DNA of 8,621 nucleotides from Oscillospiraceae bacterium UBA3851 (GTDB taxonomy: Bacteria > Bacillota > Clostridia > Oscillospirales > Oscillospiraceae), in assembly GCA_002392625.1 (NCBI GenBank), contig DGHJ01000049.1:1044-9664 (forward strand), read 5' to 3'. The stretch's first letter is position 1. Every line of letters starts with the position of its first letter. The translations under genes and the position numbers were made by a program. Positions 6,143-8,621 of the stretch are shown piece after piece. The notes under the pieces are model-generated. The model was not told the origin of the DNA and searched no databases. It worked only from the letters and a program-made list of their open reading frames with translations.

Positions 6143-6166
6143 GGGCGTGCGGCAAGCCGCACGCCC
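6143..6166. repeat. Perfect hairpin, copy 1 of a 22-bp repeat
   Basis: 6143-6153 and 6156-6166 are perfect 11-nt inverted arms. Twenty-two bases (6145-6166) recur exactly at 6439-6460. It lies 33 bp after the E2-like stop but has no T tract on either side, so it is a poor terminator by itself. It may stabilise the 3' end of that mRNA or mark the start of the structured-RNA block. Confidence 0.75.
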
Positions 6167-6199
6167 CAAACTGTAGACAAAGGTTATATGAAGAAAGGT

Positions 6200-6356
6200 A
6201 ACGACACGCATGGGGGATTGTGAAGGGGAAATCAGCGAAGCGCCGCCGGCGGCGGATGAAGCGAGCTGATTTCGAGGAAGTGTCCCGGCGGCCGGGCACG
6301 TAAGTGCTCGGGCACCGGCTGACACAACGGTGGGCCAATGGGAGTCCCCCTTCACG
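6200..6356 (+). ncRNA. Structured noncoding RNA, raiA-motif-like candidate
   Basis: A 450-bp gene gap contains nested pairings. 6220-6228 pairs with 6347-6355 (9 bp, closing stem). 6228-6236 pairs with 6265-6273 (9 bp) and encloses a palindromic GC hairpin, 6241-6254. 6280-6284 pairs with 6321-6325, then 6285-6288 with 6315-6318, then 6292-6299 with 6304-6311 (8 bp, one G-U) closed by a GUAA tetraloop of GNRA type. Unpaired stretches such as CGAGGAAG (6273-6280) and AACGGTGGGCCAATGGGAG (6326-6344) look like conserved single-stranded RNA. No credible reading frame crosses it. The pattern and Firmicutes setting recall the raiA motif RNA; HEARO-type RNA is an alternative. Both names come from memory. 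No convincing promoter was seen just upstream, so it may be transcribed by read-through from 5150 and end at 6466. Confidence is high for a structured RNA and about 0.5 for the raiA name. Confidence 0.75.
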
Positions 6357-6366
6357 TGAAATCCAT

Positions 6367-6404
6367 GCAAATTCAGAAACATTTTTCCATGTTTCTGAAT
6401 TTGC
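6367..6404 (+). repeat. 15-bp perfect hairpin downstream of the structured RNA
   Basis: Arms 6367-6381 and 6390-6404 are fully complementary around an 8-nt loop (TTTTTCCA). It is AT-rich in contrast to its neighbours. It is the first of three back-to-back hairpins. Confidence 0.85.
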
Positions 6405-6405
6405 T

Positions 6406-6440
6406 GCTCAGTGTGTCGACACTTTGTCGACACACTGAGC
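6406..6440 (+). repeat. 16-bp perfect hairpin with 3-nt loop
   Basis: Arms 6406-6421 and 6425-6440 are fully complementary around CTT, each containing TGTCGACA or its like. The right arm shares two bases with the terminator stem that follows, so the two cannot both be complete. In DNA it is a near-continuous palindrome and could bind a dimeric protein or extrude as a cruciform. Confidence 0.85.
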
Positions 6441-6466
6441 GTGCGGCAAGCCGCACGCCCTTTTTT
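6439..6466 (+). terminator. Intrinsic terminator (copy 2 of the 22-bp hairpin repeat plus T6)
   Basis: 9-bp GC-rich stem 6439-6447/6450-6458, two further Cs, then T6 at 6461-6466. It ends the structured-RNA transcript and insulates the acyltransferase operon that follows. Confidence 0.88.
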
Positions 6467-6477
6467 GCAAAAAACAC

Positions 6478-6511
6478 TGGACGAATGGCACAGCGTAGTA
6501 TATAATACGCT
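6478..6511 (+). promoter_or_regulatory. Promoter with overlapping palindromic operator for the 6562-8566 operon
   Basis: TATAAT at 6501-6506 with TGGACG at 6478-6483 (17-bp spacer, weak -35). A 20-bp imperfect palindrome, 6492-6511, has perfect 6-nt arms (AGCGTA/TACGCT) and is centred on the -10 box. A weak -35 plus a palindrome over the -10 is what a repressor-controlled promoter looks like; no regulator gene lies in the window. Confidence 0.5.
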
Positions 6512-6561
6512 ATATTAGATGATCCGCATTTTTAGACAAGCTGGCAGAGAGGAGGAGCGCC

Positions 6562-7851
6562 ATGGACGGGCAGAAACGGCAGCTGTACTGGACGCGGCTG
6601 GACAACGCCGCGCTGATCTTTCCGGCGGCCCAGCGGCGCCATTGGAGCAACGCCTTCCGCCTCTCCTTCACCTTCGCCGACCCGGTGGACCCGGCCCTTC
6701 TCCAGCAGGCGCTGGACAACTGCGCGCCCCGGTTCCCTTCGGTGATCGTCCGGCTGCGGCGCAGCGCTTTCTGGTACTATCTGGAGGAGCTGGACCGGCC
6801 CCCAGCCGTGCGGGAGGACAGCTATCAGCCCTTGACGCCCATGCAGCGCAGCGACATCTGCCGCTGCGCCATCCGGGTGCTGTACTATCGCAGCCGCATG
6901 GCGGTGGAGTTTTTCCACGCCGTCACCGACGGCACCGGCGGCATGGTATTCGCCAAGACGCTGGCGGCGGAGTACGTGCGCCTGCGCTACGGCGCGGACG
7001 TGAGCGCCAGCCACGGCGTGCTGGACATCCGCGAAGCGCCCAGGCCGGAGGAGCTGGAGGACAGCTTCCAGCGCAGTGCCGGACCGGTGGCCGCGCCGCG
7101 GGACGACGGCAACGTATACCGCTACCGGGGCACGGTGGAGCCGGACCGGTTCCTCCACGTGACGCTGGGCATCGTGGACAGCGAGGCGCTGCACGACCGC
7201 AGCCGCGCCCTGGGCGTCACCGTGACGGCCTGGCTCACCGCCGTGCTGCTGGAGTCGCTGCTGGAGCTGCAGGCCCAGGAGGTGCCCCGGCGGCAGCGGC
7301 GCAAAAACGTGAAGGTGCAGCTGCCGGTGAACCTGCGCAAGCTCTACGGCGGCCAGACGCTGCGGAACTTCGTGGCGGTGGCCAACGTGGGCGTGGATCC
7401 CCGGCTGGGGGACTACACCCTGGACGAGCTGGCAAGGCTGGTCCACCACCAGATGCACCTGAGCATCAACGCCAAGAACATGCAGGCCATTTTCACCCCC
7501 AACGTCACCAGCCAGCGCAATCCGGTGCTGAAGGTGGTGCCCCTCTTTTTGAAGGACCCCATTATGCGGGCGGTGTTCGACACCATCGGCGAGCGGGTGT
7601 CGTCCATGACCCTCTCCAATCTGGGCCGGGTGGAGCTGCCGGAGGAGATGGCCCCCTTCGTGGAGCGGGTGGAGTTCGTGCTGGGTCCCCAGTCCACCGC
7701 CCCCTATAACGCCAGCGTCACCAGCTGGGGCGGCAGGACCTTCATCAACATCGTGCGCAACACCGTGGAGCCCCGGCTGGAGGAGCTCTTCTTCACCAAG
7801 CTGGTGAAGCTGGGCCTCCACGTGGCCGTGGAGTCCAACGACAGAGCATAG
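6562..7851 (+). CDS. Condensation-domain / alcohol-acetyltransferase-like acyltransferase
   Basis: 429 aa of the CoA-dependent acyltransferase superfamily (NRPS condensation, PapA5 and AATase relatives share the fold). The ATG at 6562 follows AGAGGAGGAG (6548-6557). The catalytic HxxxDG motif is intact as H119-A-V-T-D123-G124 in the context EFFHAVTDGTGG. The opening resembles the family's N-lobe (FRLSFTFADPVDPALLQQAL, with a run PRFPSVIVRLR). The second lobe contains VTAWLTAVLLESLLEL, VKVQLPVNLRKLYG, LRNFVAVANVGVD, MTLSNLGRVELPEEM and YNASVTSWGG, the last resembling the DFGWG position. There is no signal peptide. It transfers an acyl group to an alcohol or amine; donor and acceptor cannot be read here. 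It is followed after 10 bp by the DUF6320-like gene, so the two are co-transcribed. The upstream 5220 protein has the same fold with a broken motif. Confidence 0.88.
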   Translation: MDGQKRQLYWTRLDNAALIFPAAQRRHWSNAFRLSFTFADPVDPALLQQALDNCAPRFPSVIVRLRRSAFWYYLEELDRPPAVREDSYQPLTPMQRSDICRCAIRVLYYRSRMAVEFFHAVTDGTGGMVFAKTLAAEYVRLRYGADVSASHGVLDIREAPRPEELEDSFQRSAGPVAAPRDDGNVYRYRGTVEPDRFLHVTLGIVDSEALHDRSRALGVTVTAWLTAVLLESLLELQAQEVPRRQRRKNVKVQLPVNLRKLYGGQTLRNFVAVANVGVDPRLGDYTLDELARLVHHQMHLSINAKNMQAIFTPNVTSQRNPVLKVVPLFLKDPIMRAVFDTIGERVSSMTLSNLGRVELPEEMAPFVERVEFVLGPQSTAPYNASVTSWGGRTFINIVRNTVEPRLEELFFTKLVKLGLHVAVESNDRA

Positions 7852-7861
7852 GAGGAGCCGG

Positions 7862-8566
7862 ATGTATTGTGTCAAGTGCGGCGTGGAGCTGCAAAAGGGC
7901 GTGGCGCGCTGCCCCCTGTGCGGCCTGCGCGTTTACCACCCCGATCTTCAGGAATCGCCGGAGGCCCGGCCCTATCCCCGGTACGCCGAGGAGACGGGAA
8001 CGGTGCGCCACGGCGGCGTTCTGTTCGTGCTCACCGTCCTCTTTGCCCTGCCGGCCCTGGTGTGCCTGCTGATAGACATGAACATGAACGGCGGCATCCA
8101 CTGGAGCGGCTACGTGGCCTTCAGCGTGCTGTGGGCCTACGTCGTCTTCTGCCTGCCCCTGTGGTTCAAGCGGCGCAGCCCCACCGTCTTCTTTCCCATC
8201 GCCATGGCGGCGACGATCGCGCTGGCCCTGTACGTGTGCCTCAAGACCGGCGGGCGGTGGTTCCTCTCCTTCGCCTTCCCCGTGGGCGGGGCGGCGCTGC
8301 TGCTGGGCGAGGCGGTCATCGTGCTGCTGCGCCACGCCGTAGGACCCCACCGCCACCGCTCGCTGTTCGTTCTGGGCGGGGCGTTTATCGCCTCAGGCGG
8401 CTTGTGCATGCTGATCGAGTTTCTGCTCCACGTCACCTTCGGCCTGCCCATGCGGTGGTGGTGCCTCTACCCCCTGTCCGCCCTGGCGCTCATCGGGCTG
8501 ATGCTCATCGTCATCGGGATCTGCGCCCCTCTGCGGGAATCCCTGCACAAAAAGTTTTTCATTTGA
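7862..8566 (+). CDS. Zinc-ribbon, six-helix membrane protein (DUF6320-like)
   Basis: 234 aa. AGGAGGAG straddles the preceding stop (TAG 7849-7851) and places the ATG at 7862, so translation is probably coupled. The N-terminus is a zinc ribbon with CxxC at residues 3-6 and 17-20 (YCVKCGVEL, RCPLCGLRVY), then a Pro/Glu-rich linker to about residue 50. Six hydrophobic segments follow at about 51-71, 82-102, 108-127, 133-155, 167-190 and 199-223, ending in a short basic tail (LHKKFFI). The layout matches my recollection of DUF6320 proteins, which are uncharacterised. Co-transcription with an acyltransferase suggests a membrane or envelope acylation role, as inference only. No terminator is visible in the remaining 55 bp of the window. 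Confidence 0.88.
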   Translation: MYCVKCGVELQKGVARCPLCGLRVYHPDLQESPEARPYPRYAEETGTVRHGGVLFVLTVLFALPALVCLLIDMNMNGGIHWSGYVAFSVLWAYVVFCLPLWFKRRSPTVFFPIAMAATIALALYVCLKTGGRWFLSFAFPVGGAALLLGEAVIVLLRHAVGPHRHRSLFVLGGAFIASGGLCMLIEFLLHVTFGLPMRWWCLYPLSALALIGLMLIVIGICAPLRESLHKKFFI

Positions 8567-8621
8567 AACGAAAAAGGCCAGACTGTCAAATTAGTTCGTA
8601 GAGCGTTGGTTCTCGGAAAGG

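Noticed and set aside
6211..6356. IS200/IS605-type element carrying a HEARO/omega RNA
   Set aside because: No HNH or RuvC-like nuclease gene or transposase in the window; kept only as an alternative name for the RNA.
6486..6500. Sigma-54 promoter starting TGGCAC
   Set aside because: No TTGCA-type -12 element at the required distance; a sigma-A -10 (TATAAT) is present instead.
6532..7875. 447-codon minus-strand open frame opposite the acyltransferase gene
   Set aside because: Exact shadow of the 6562 gene with repetitive His/Gln/Gly composition; the + strand frame has the catalytic motif and ribosome binding site.
1..8621. CRISPR array or toxin-antitoxin pair
   Set aside because: No regularly spaced repeats; the two small island genes are separated by a terminator and show no toxin or antitoxin motif.

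Overview
All recognisable genes lie on the + strand. The window looks like a chromosomal segment of a high-GC, gut-type Clostridia (Oscillospiraceae-like Firmicutes). That placement is an inference from strong GGAGG-type ribosome binding sites, sigma-A promoters, GC-rich codon use, a MepA-type MATE pump and a DUF6320-type zinc-ribbon membrane protein. No species is claimed.

Layout. (1) 1-1794 is the 3' two thirds of ileS (isoleucyl-tRNA synthetase). It is followed by a GC-rich stretch holding a decayed second copy of the ileS 3' end: a 27-bp direct repeat exactly 200 bp apart that reads into a second, divergent IleRS-like C-terminus and stop. (2) 1997-2180 is a self-contained tRNA-Ala(CGC) unit with promoter, leader hairpin, tRNA with encoded CCA, and a terminator-like hairpin. 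(3) 2181-3550 is a visibly AT-richer island with two unrecognised small genes (about 116 and 186 aa). The first has a clear promoter and terminator, the second a plausible promoter. It looks like acquired cargo next to a tRNA. (4) 3553-5108 is a MATE efflux gene behind an approximately 90-nt leader. The leader can form either an intrinsic terminator or a competing long-range stem, so it is a candidate transcription-attenuation switch or riboswitch. (5) 5150-6110 is a stand-alone E2/CAT-fold acyltransferase-like protein whose catalytic motif is degenerate. (6) 6111-6470 is noncoding but highly structured: a roughly 150-nt RNA resembling, from memory, the raiA-motif class, bracketed by two copies of one hairpin and ended by two long perfect hairpins and an intrinsic terminator. 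(7) 6478-8566 is an operon of a condensation-domain/alcohol-acetyltransferase-like protein with an intact HxxxDG motif and a zinc-ribbon six-helix membrane protein (DUF6320-like).

How the genes relate. ileS and the tRNA are housekeeping. The 5220, 6562 and 7862 genes form a plausible acyl-transfer neighbourhood: two CoA-dependent-acyltransferase-fold proteins plus a membrane protein, with a structured RNA between them. The items most worth a second look are the MATE leader switch, the structured RNA with its tandem hairpins, and the ileS tail remnant.
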